Below are positions 54,976-64,000 of a stretch of 64,000 bases of DNA, one piece after another. The position numbers and the translations under genes were made by a program. The notes below the pieces were generated by a model. That model was not told the DNA's origin and made no database searches. It was given only the letters and a program-made list of their open reading frames with translations. The DNA is from Rubellimicrobium sp. (GTDB taxonomy: Bacteria > Pseudomonadota > Alphaproteobacteria > Rhodobacterales > Rhodobacteraceae). The stretch spans positions 1 through 64,000 of the forward strand of contig JADYZU010000028.1 of NCBI GenBank assembly GCA_020852925.1. The letters are read 5' to 3'. The number at the start of each line of letters is the position of its first letter. Within the stretch, counting starts at the first letter, position 1.

Positions 54976-55863
54976 ATGAAAACCAGCCTGCGTCAGCTTC
55001 GCTATTTCGCCGCCGTCGCCCGCACCGGCAGCGCCACACGCGCGGCAGCCTTGCTCAATGTCTCGCAGCCCTCGGTCTCGGCCGCGGTGCGCGACCTCGA
55101 GGAAACCCTCGGCCAGCCGCTGTTCCTGCGCCGCCCGGCGCAGGGCCTGACCCTCACGCCGTTCGGGGCCGAAAAGGCGCGCGCGGCCCACGACATTCTC
55201 TCCCGCGTCGAGGCGCTGGCCGAAACGCCGGACGCCCCGCCACGCCAGCGGCTCCAGCTTGGCTATTTCGCAACCCTGGGGCCCACCTGGATCCCGGCCA
55301 TCGCCCGCCACCTGGCCACGGCGCTGCCCGCGCTCGACCTGGGCCTGCACGAATGCGATCTCGACCGGATCGCGCGCGACCTGGCCTCGGGCGTCATCGA
55401 CTGCGCGATCAGCTATGACATCGGCCTGCCGCCGGGCACCCCGCGCCGGGTGCTGGCCGAGGTCGCCGCCCAGGCGCTGGTCCCGCCGGATCATCCGCTG
55501 GCCACCCGCGCCCGGGTGGATCTGGCGGCGCTGGCCACTTGCGACTTCATCCTCATCGACCTGCCGATCAGCCGCGAATTCCTGATGGTGCCGTTCTGGC
55601 AACGCGGGCTTTCGCCCCGCATCAGGCTGCGCACCGCCTCGATCGACATGGCCCGGCAGATGGTGGCCGCGGGCCTTGGCGTCTCGCTGCTCTACACGCC
55701 GCCCGGCCCCGCCGCGGCGGGCGGCGCCGTCCTGCGCCCGCTTGCCGATCCGCTGCCGGTCCAGCGCCTCGTGCTTGCCCATGAGGAACGCCGCGCCGCC
55801 GATCCGCTCATCGCCGCCACCGCCGGCGCCATCGCCGCCTGCTTTCCCGGTGCCACGGGCTGA
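54976..55863 (+). CDS. LysR-family transcriptional regulator
   Basis: The 295-residue protein has the LysR winged helix at the N-terminus (about 3-62: LRQLRYFAAVARTGSATRAA, then SQPSVSAAVRDLEE) and a periplasmic-binding-type effector domain (about 90-293). It is divergent from the CoA transferase/acyl-CoA dehydrogenase operon, with 89 bases between the starts, the standard layout for a LysR regulator and its target. That gap is richer in A/T than its surroundings and should hold both promoters. Confidence 0.9.
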   Translation: MKTSLRQLRYFAAVARTGSATRAAALLNVSQPSVSAAVRDLEETLGQPLFLRRPAQGLTLTPFGAEKARAAHDILSRVEALAETPDAPPRQRLQLGYFATLGPTWIPAIARHLATALPALDLGLHECDLDRIARDLASGVIDCAISYDIGLPPGTPRRVLAEVAAQALVPPDHPLATRARVDLAALATCDFILIDLPISREFLMVPFWQRGLSPRIRLRTASIDMARQMVAAGLGVSLLYTPPGPAAAGGAVLRPLADPLPVQRLVLAHEERRAADPLIAATAGAIAACFPGATG

Positions 55864-55885
55864 TCCCCTTCCCTTCGACCGCCTC

Positions 55886-55920
55886 CTTCATCTTTGCCCC
55901 AAATACCCCGGGGGGGAGGC
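55886..55920 (-). repeat. Rhodobacteraceae-type intergenic repeat, copy 2
   Basis: Minus-strand reading: GCCTCC, a G-rich stretch, then TATTTGGGGCAAAGATGAAG, matching copy 1 at 18719-18752. It follows the LysR gene by 22 bases, in a 256-base gap before the receiver gene that holds no other feature I can name. Confidence 0.65.
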
Positions 55921-56119
55921 CCGCGAGGGCCGGGGGGGCAGCGCCCCCCCCTGCGCCCATCCCTGCGTCCACCCGCCGCATCCGCGCCGCGCGGGAACGA
56001 CTTCACGCCGCATGAATGACAAATTTTCACCAGATTTGAAATGCAACGATCAAGGATATGTCCTGCTGCCGACGGTGAGGCACCCCGCCGTCAGAACCGC
56101 CTCAAGGGGGAGAAACCTC

Positions 56120-57076
56120 ATGAAGATCCTTGCCGTCGACGACGAACCGCTCTTTCTCGAAATCCTCGAGATCGCCCTGGCGGAAATCGGTCACTCCGAA
56201 TTCACTCCGGCCTATTCCGCGCAAGCGGCGCTGCGCGAACTGGAGCAGGGCAAGGAACCTTTCGACTGCATCCTCCTCGACATCAGGATGCCGGGGATGG
56301 ACGGGATCGCATTGTGCCGCGCGATCCGGGCCATCACGCGCTACCGGCGGGCGCCGATCATGATGGTCACCTCGATGGCCGAACGCGGCCATATCGACGC
56401 GGCCTTTGCCGCCGGCGCCACCGACTACCTGACCAAGCCGCTCGACCCGGTCGAACTGAAGGCGCGGATGGGGGTCATGGAGCGGCTGGTGTTCGAACAG
56501 ATGCGCTCCACGCTTCTTGAATACCGCGCCGCCGCGGTCGAGGACCGGGGCGACCTGGCCTTTGCCCTGTCCACCCCGGTGACCATCCTGGGCTATGACC
56601 GGGTGATCGAATATCTCGCGCTCGAGAACTACCTTCTCAGCCTCGGCCGCAAGGAAAGCTACGGCGTCTCCGCCTTCGCCATCTCGATCACCAATGCCGC
56701 GCTGATCTTCGACGCGGCAACGCCGGTCGCCTTCATGAACCTGCTGGCCGATGTCGCCTCCTGCATCGACGAGGCCCTGCGCGCCACGCCGGCGCTGGTC
56801 TCCTACGCCGGCAACGGCAATTTCGTCGTCGTGCCCAACGGCACCCATGGCGAGGTCGATACCGCGACGATCCAGGACGAGATCAACATGGGCCTTGCCG
56901 GGTTCGAGGGGATCTATCTGGTCGACCGCGTGCCGCTGCCGACCGTCCTGGTCGGGGCCGAGGTGCGGCGCAACCTGTTCTCGCGCTTCAGGGCCTCAGA
57001 ACTGCTCGAGCGGGCGATTGCCTCGACCTGGACCGGGGGGCTGGCCCGCCCGCCGCGCAGCAGCAGGATCGCCTGA
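56120..57076 (+). CDS. Response regulator with degenerate GGDEF-like C-terminal domain
   Basis: The 318-residue protein has a full receiver domain (1-125): acidic pair Asp7/Asp8, phosphoacceptor Asp54 (LLDIRMPG), Thr84 and Lys106. After a linker the C-terminal part (about 155-300) looks like a worn GGDEF domain: VSYAGNGNFVVVPNG occupies the place of the signature, with GNGNF at 231-235 instead of GGDEF. It should not make c-di-GMP. The GGDEF likeness is my reading of pattern, not an alignment. I start at the ATG at 56120, after GGGGGAGAAACC. The stop and the Hpt start share one base. Confidence 0.8.
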   Translation: MKILAVDDEPLFLEILEIALAEIGHSEFTPAYSAQAALRELEQGKEPFDCILLDIRMPGMDGIALCRAIRAITRYRRAPIMMVTSMAERGHIDAAFAAGATDYLTKPLDPVELKARMGVMERLVFEQMRSTLLEYRAAAVEDRGDLAFALSTPVTILGYDRVIEYLALENYLLSLGRKESYGVSAFAISITNAALIFDAATPVAFMNLLADVASCIDEALRATPALVSYAGNGNFVVVPNGTHGEVDTATIQDEINMGLAGFEGIYLVDRVPLPTVLVGAEVRRNLFSRFRASELLERAIASTWTGGLARPPRSSRIA

Positions 57077-57402
57077 TGACCGTCGCTGCGCCTTTCCCGA
57101 CGATGGACAGCCTGCGGCAGCGCTTTGCCGCGCAGAACCGCGTCCGCGCCGGCGAACTTGCCGGGTTGCGCGACCGGGTCGCGGCTGGCGCCGACCCGCG
57201 CGAGGCGATCCAGGCCATCGGCGGGATCGCGCACAGGATTGCGGGCGTTGCGGCGACGCTTGGCCATGCCGACATGGGCCGCCTTGCCCATGACATCGAC
57301 CTGATCGCCACCGCGCTGCAGAACCGCGACCTGACCACCACCGAGGCCTGGCGTCTGGCCGGCCCGGTGCTCGAACGGCTGATTTCCGCCATGGCCGACT
57401 GA
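57076..57402 (+). CDS. Free-standing Hpt (histidine phosphotransfer) protein
   Basis: The 108-residue all-helical protein carries the Hpt motif around His53 (IAHRIAGVAATLGHADM, where others have HxLKGxAxxxG). It shuttles phosphate between receiver domains, most simply from the hybrid kinases encoded downstream to the two single receivers. It shares one base with the upstream response regulator gene (TGATG). Length is normal for a single-domain Hpt. Confidence 0.82.
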   Translation: MTVAAPFPTMDSLRQRFAAQNRVRAGELAGLRDRVAAGADPREAIQAIGGIAHRIAGVAATLGHADMGRLAHDIDLIATALQNRDLTTTEAWRLAGPVLERLISAMAD

Positions 57403-57514
57403 TCCGCCCACCTCCGGGGCCCGCCTCCGGACCGGCACCGACCGCGTGCGTTGTTGATGTTCCCGAGTATCCCTGCGGCAGGTTCCCGCCGCATGCAGAC
57501 AAGAGAGAGACCCC

Positions 57515-60460
57515 GTGCTCCACGATCCCGTCACCGCCAGGGCCCCGCAGGGTCAACCGGTTTCCCACGGCGCGCGGGTGGCGCAGGGGGTCGGGCGGAT
57601 GCTTGACCGGATCGTGCCGCATGTCGGCGGCGGGCGGGTCTGGTTGATGCATTTCGGCCCGCCGGGCGTGGCCGGGGTCTATGGTGGCGGTGACGGCAGC
57701 CGTCCGGGCGCGGTCTTTCGCGGGCGGGCGAATCATCTGATCGCGCCCTGGCTCGAACCCCTGCGGCGCGGCGAGAACGTGCTGGCCGACAGCGCGGCGA
57801 TGGCCGGGGACGGCGCCACGCCCCGCGTGCAGGGCGCGCTCTCGGTCATGGCGGACAACGGCCTCGGGCGCTGCCTTCTCCTGCCCGTGGTCGAGAACGG
57901 CGCCCTGGACGGGGTGCTCTGCATCGAGAACGCGGACATCGACCCTGTGCGCCTCGGGTATCTGGCGGACATGGTCGGCACGATGGTCGCGGCTCTGTCG
58001 CTGCGCGAGGACATCCTTGTGCGCGAATCGCAGCAGGTGCGCAGGCAGATGGAAAGCGCCCTGAACGCGCTGCCGGATTCGGCGGTGCTTTATGACGCCG
58101 ATGAGCGTTTCGTCACCTGCAACCCGGCCTTCCACCGCCATTTCCCCGAATTCGCCGAGGTCGCCCGACCGGGGATGAAGCTTGAGGAACTGTTTCGCCG
58201 CGTGCTCGCAGGCGGCAGATACCTTCCGCCCGACACAAGCCTTTCGGGCGAGGAGTGGATTGAACAGGCGCTTCCGGCCTTTCGCCGGGACTACCACACC
58301 GACGAGATCCGCATGGCGGACGGGCGCTGGTTTCGTCGGGTGCACAGCCGCACGTCAGACGGGGGCCTGATCTGCATCGCCATCGACATCACCGCGCGCC
58401 AGCGCCATATCGCCGCGCTCGACGCGATGAACGACGAACTCGTCACCGTGCTGAGAGAGCGCGACGAGGCCCGCCGTCGCCTGGTGGCGACGATGGCCGC
58501 GGCCGAAGTCGGGACATGGGAACTCGATGCGAGGACCGAGACGGTCACCATCGGCGACCACTGGGCGGAAATCCTGGGCTACGGGCACGAACTGCCGCGC
58601 AGTTTCCCGCTCGCCCGGCTTGAAGAGATGGTGCATGCCCAGGACCGCGACGTGCTGCGCTATCACCCGGCCTACGATCCCGACTATGGCGCACGCGGCT
58701 TTGAATTCGAGATGCGCCTGCGCCACCGCGCCGGGCACTGGGCCTGGGTGCTTTCGCGCGGGCAGGTCATGCAGCGCGACGACGACGGCCGCCCCCTGCG
58801 GATCGTCGGTGTCCATCTCGACATCTCCGAACGCAAGCGCCTTCAGGAAGAGGTGGACGCCGGGCAGGCGCAACTGCGCACGGCGATGGAAAACAGCGTC
58901 GCGGCCATCGTGCTTTATGACGATGAGGGCCGGCTGGTGTTCCACAATGCCGAGGCCGCGCGCATCCTGCACATGGTGCCGGGAATGCGCTGCGGCAATC
59001 CCGACGGAGACGCGCCCTGGGCGCTCGAGGCAGTCGACGGCGGGCCGCTGCCTCACGAGGACACGCCCTATGTGCGCGCCCGCGCCGCCAGCGGGCCGGT
59101 GCGCGACATCCGCTATGCCGTGCGCTGGCCTGACGGGACGCGCCGGATCCTGACCTGCAACTCGGTCGCCATCGACGCGGGCGGCGGGCGGCGCAACGTG
59201 GTCCTGTCGTTCCAGGACATCACCGATCAGCTTCGGGCGACCGAATCGCTCGAACAGGCGCTGGCCAGCGCCGAAGAGATGAACCGCGCCAAATCGGTGT
59301 TCCTCGCCAACATGAGCCACGAGATCCGCACGCCGCTGAACGGCGTTCTCGGCCTGGCCGAGGTTCTCGACATGCAGCTTGTCGATCCGGCGCACAAGCG
59401 CATGGTCGCCTCGATCCGCCAGTCGGGGGCCACGCTGCTGACCGTGCTCAACTCGATCCTCGACATGTCCAAGATCGAGGCGGGCAAACTCGAACTCGAC
59501 AGCGTTCCCTTTGCCATCGAGGAGGTGATCGCGCCGGTCGCCGCCGTCTATGCCGTCCAGGCCGAGGAGAAGGGCCTCGAGTTCGAGGTGTTCTCGTCCT
59601 CGGGCTGCAAGGCGCGGCGCATCGGCGATCCGCACCGGATCCGGCAGATCCTGCACAACCTGCTGAACAATGCGGTGAAATTCACCACCGACGGCTCCGT
59701 GACCCTTGATGTGTCGTGCCGGCCGGGGCGTCCGGTCGTGCTGCGGGTTTCGGACACCGGGGCGGGCATGACCCGCGAACAGGCCGCGCGCGCGTTCGAC
59801 AAGTTCGAACAGGCCGACGCCGGCACCACCCGCCGCTTTGGCGGGACCGGCCTGGGCCTGGCGATCGTGCGCGAACTGGTCGGGATGATGGGCGGGACGA
59901 TCACGCTGGAGGCGGCCCCGGACGAAGGGACCACCGTCATCGTGTCGCTGCCGCTCGCCTGTCAGGACGCCGGAGAAGCACCCGCCCCGGTGGCGGCCCG
60001 GACCCGGGCTGCGATGCCCGCCACCATTCCCCCCGAGGCGGCGGCGCCCGGCGCCACGCGCCCGCTGCGCATCCTCGGGGCCGATGACAACGCCACGAAT
60101 CTCGAGGTGCTGTCTGGGATGATCGCGCAGATCGGCGGCAGCCTTGAAACCGCGACGAACGGGCAAGAGGCCGTCGCGTGCTGGGAGGCCGCCCGCGCCC
60201 GGGCGGAGCCGTTCGATATCGTGCTGCTCGACATCGCCATGCCGGTCATGGACGGCCCCGCCGCCATGGAACGGATCCGCGCCGTCGAGGCGCGCGACGG
60301 CCTGCCCCGCGTGCGCATCGTCGCGGTCACGGGCCACGCCCCGCCGGAAGGTCCGCTGGCAAGCCAGGCCGGGGGCTTCGACGCCTATCTGCAAAAGCCC
60401 TACGATCTGAGGGCGCTGCGCGACATTCTGGCGGGCGGCAGCGCCACCGGACAGGACTGA
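57515..60460 (+). CDS. Hybrid sensor histidine kinase with GAF-like and three PAS domains
   Basis: The 981-residue protein has no clear membrane segment, so it probably senses inside the cell. Order: GAF-like (about 20-170), PAS (about 180-295), PAS with PAC (about 310-445, ends near GVHLDISERKR), PAS (about 455-570), HisKA with His602 (NMSHEIRTPLNG), HATPase (NAVKFT, DTGAGMT, GGTGLGLAIVREL) and a receiver with Asp906 (LLDIAMPVMDG). It starts at a GTG at 57515 after AAGAGAGAGA. Autophosphorylation then transfer to its own receiver, then to the Hpt, is the expected route. Confidence 0.9.
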   Translation: MLHDPVTARAPQGQPVSHGARVAQGVGRMLDRIVPHVGGGRVWLMHFGPPGVAGVYGGGDGSRPGAVFRGRANHLIAPWLEPLRRGENVLADSAAMAGDGATPRVQGALSVMADNGLGRCLLLPVVENGALDGVLCIENADIDPVRLGYLADMVGTMVAALSLREDILVRESQQVRRQMESALNALPDSAVLYDADERFVTCNPAFHRHFPEFAEVARPGMKLEELFRRVLAGGRYLPPDTSLSGEEWIEQALPAFRRDYHTDEIRMADGRWFRRVHSRTSDGGLICIAIDITARQRHIAALDAMNDELVTVLRERDEARRRLVATMAAAEVGTWELDARTETVTIGDHWAEILGYGHELPRSFPLARLEEMVHAQDRDVLRYHPAYDPDYGARGFEFEMRLRHRAGHWAWVLSRGQVMQRDDDGRPLRIVGVHLDISERKRLQEEVDAGQAQLRTAMENSVAAIVLYDDEGRLVFHNAEAARILHMVPGMRCGNPDGDAPWALEAVDGGPLPHEDTPYVRARAASGPVRDIRYAVRWPDGTRRILTCNSVAIDAGGGRRNVVLSFQDITDQLRATESLEQALASAEEMNRAKSVFLANMSHEIRTPLNGVLGLAEVLDMQLVDPAHKRMVASIRQSGATLLTVLNSILDMSKIEAGKLELDSVPFAIEEVIAPVAAVYAVQAEEKGLEFEVFSSSGCKARRIGDPHRIRQILHNLLNNAVKFTTDGSVTLDVSCRPGRPVVLRVSDTGAGMTREQAARAFDKFEQADAGTTRRFGGTGLGLAIVRELVGMMGGTITLEAAPDEGTTVIVSLPLACQDAGEAPAPVAARTRAAMPATIPPEAAAPGATRPLRILGADDNATNLEVLSGMIAQIGGSLETATNGQEAVACWEAARARAEPFDIVLLDIAMPVMDGPAAMERIRAVEARDGLPRVRIVAVTGHAPPEGPLASQAGGFDAYLQKPYDLRALRDILAGGSATGQD

Positions 60461-60576
60461 TGCGATGACCACGAACCTTTGCCGCAAATGCCCTGTTTCC
60501 GCCGCGATTGTCCGTGAAACAGGCGCAGAAGCGGCAGCCCATGCCCCGAAGGGTCAATGTAGCAACGAGTGAACAG

Positions 60577-60989
60577 ATGCAGACGACCGACAAACGCCAG
60601 CACCGCATTCTTCTGGCCGAGGATGACGAGATCAGCCAGGGCCTTGTGAAGATGCTTCTGGGCGAGACCGGCGAGATCGACCTGACCATCGCCGGTGACG
60701 GCCGGACCGCGCTTGTCGCGGCGCTGACCGAAAGGTTCGATCTCATGATCATCGACCAGAACCTGCCGCAGATCACGGGCGACCGCATCGTGCGCCAGAT
60801 CCGCGCCGGTCAGGGGCGCAACGCGCGCACCCCGATCCTGCGCTTCAGCGCCTCGATCCAGGCACCGGGCTGTCGCGGCACCGGGCCGGGTTTCGAAACC
60901 CTCCTGCCCAAGCCGATCGCGGGCGAGATCTTTGTCTCTACCGTCCGCGGGCTTCTGGCCGGGGGCGCCAAACCGGGAGAGACGGACGG

Positions 60990-60993
<4 letters not shown>
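60577..60993 (+). CDS. Single-domain response regulator
   Basis: The 138-residue protein is a receiver only: acidic pair EDD (15-17), phosphoacceptor Asp60 (MIIDQNLPQ), a Ser/Thr in RFSAS and Lys in LPKPIAGE. No output domain follows, so it may act by protein contact or as a phosphate sink, like CheY-type or DivK-type proteins. I use the ATG at 60577 (MQTTDKRQH); a GTG at 60508 and ATG at 60541 are in frame. It overlaps the second hybrid kinase by 4 bases (ATGA). Confidence 0.85.
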
Positions 60994-63399
<2,406 letters not shown>

Positions 63400-63401
<2 letters not shown>

Positions 63402-63471
63402 CCGCCCGCGCCGGCCCGACTGCCCGTGCCGGCCAGACCGCCCGCGCCGGCCCGACCGCCCGCACCCGCCA
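63400..63471. repeat. Four tandem 18-base GC-rich repeats
   Basis: Units start at 63400, 63418, 63436 and 63454; units 1 and 3 are identical (GACCGCCCGCGCCGGCCC), units 2 and 4 differ at a few bases. The array begins within the stop codon of the hybrid kinase gene. As 18 is a multiple of 3, it may be former coding sequence of the gene's tail. Confidence 0.8.
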
Positions 63472-63491
63472 CCCCGCCCGCGGGGGCGGGG
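63472..63491 (+). terminator. GC-only hairpin after the phosphorelay operon
   Basis: Perfect 8-base stem CCCCGCCC/GGGCGGGG with loop GCGG, directly after the tandem repeats. There is no T-run, so intrinsic termination is uncertain. Confidence 0.4.
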
Positions 63492-63646
63492 CTGCGCGCG
63501 AAAGTGATTGCGGGAATCGCTCTCATTTGTCAGACATATGTCATTGGCCCTCGCCCCGAGCGTTGCGCCGGTGACGGCCGTTGCCCAGGCGCCCGGGTCC
63601 GGCCATGAGGGAGAGGGCGCGAACAGACGGACAGGAGAGGACGCGA

Positions 63647-64000
63647 ATGAACGCAATCCTGAGATGGGCCGGTGCGGCGATTGTCGCGGTGGGCCTTGCC
63701 TCGGCCGTGACGGCAGAGCCGGGGGTGGTCCTGGCACCGGGCGACAACACGTCCGGCGGCTATTTCGACTACATGAAGACGGTCTACGCCCGCGCCGGCC
63801 AGCCCGAGATGGTGCAGCTCCCGCTCACCACCTTCGATTCGAACTACGAACTGCACGGCATGGGCGCCGAAAGCTGGGAACAGTCCGAGGACGGGCTGAC
63901 CTGGACCTTCCACCTGCGCGAGGGGCTGGTCTATTCCGACGGGCATCCGCTTCTGGCGGGGGACTACATCTTTGCGCTGACCCGCGCGGCGACCTCGGGC
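63647..64000 (+). CDS. Peptide/solute ABC transporter substrate-binding protein, partial (5' end)
   Basis: The window cuts this gene after 118 codons. The ATG at 63647 follows GGAGAGG. A signal peptide (about 1-23, ending SAVTAEP) is followed by a family 5 solute-binding N-terminus: VQLPLTTFDSNYELHGMGAESWEQSEDGLTWTFHLREG, seen in pieces (LPLTTFDSNYE, AESWEQSEDGLTWTFHLREG), and YSDGHPLLAGDYIFAL, as in OppA/DppA-type proteins. The ligand (peptide, opine, nickel or other) cannot be told from this part. Confidence 0.88.
   Translation, partial: MNAILRWAGAAIVAVGLASAVTAEPGVVLAPGDNTSGGYFDYMKTVYARAGQPEMVQLPLTTFDSNYELHGMGAESWEQSEDGLTWTFHLREGLVYSDGHPLLAGDYIFALTRAATSG

Noticed and set aside
58355-60487. 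Long minus-strand frame opposite the first hybrid kinase
   Set aside because: Antisense shadow of a gene with unmistakable HisKA, HATPase and receiver motifs.

Overview
The window is about 70% GC, tightly packed, and reads as chromosome of an alphaproteobacterium of the Rhodobacteraceae (Rhodobacter/Paracoccus-like). The evidence is the leuC-HdeD-leuD and hisS-hisZ-hisG layouts, a Rhodobacter-style rRNA leader at the left edge, many 4-base stop/start overlaps, and an intergenic repeat I recall from that family. This is recall of family traits, not a search. I saw no insertion sequence, phage gene or CRISPR array.

Layout. 1-330: promoter and boxA leader of an rRNA operon transcribed leftward out of the window. 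0.6-4.1 kb: cardiolipin synthase, a CorC/HlyC-type membrane protein, ExoD. 4.2-7.1 kb: ModE-like regulator and modABC. 7.1-9.1 kb: an exported endonuclease/exonuclease/phosphatase-family protein whose frame has no stop where the family should end, and a membrane protein. 9.4-12.3 kb: leuC, an HdeD-like gene, leuD and tRNA-Gln(TTG). 12.4-15.8 kb: kdsA, kpsE and kpsT, which suggest a Kdo-linked capsule exporter, but kpsM is absent. 15.9-34 kb: housekeeping genes nhaA, hisS-hisZ-hisG, gabT-like, folC, accD, gpmI, envC-like, ctpA, rppH and an aldehyde dehydrogenase. 34-38.4 kb: a convergent YjbH-like / Wzc-like exopolysaccharide pair.

40-52.5 kb is the most interesting part. It is a set of divergent operons encoding an aldolase-dehydrogenase fusion, a SorC-type regulator, MtnA, MtnK, a sugar ABC importer, a transketolase split into two genes, and a RuBisCO-like protein (RLP). 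MtnK and MtnA point to 5-(methylthio)ribose and/or 5-deoxyribose. The importer points to scavenging from outside. The fusion could by itself do the aldolase and alcohol dehydrogenase steps of the DHAP shunt. The RLP plus split transketolase suggests a second, possibly undescribed branch from the same ketose-1-phosphate, because no cupin lyase (the partner of the Rhodospirillum rubrum RLP) is present.

52.5-55.9 kb: acyl-CoA dehydrogenase and CaiB-type CoA transferase, divergent from a LysR regulator. 56.1-63.4 kb: a compact phosphorelay with two hybrid histidine kinases, two receiver proteins and a free-standing Hpt, and no DNA-binding output. One receiver carries what looks like a degenerate GGDEF domain. 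The window ends inside a peptide-type ABC substrate-binding protein.
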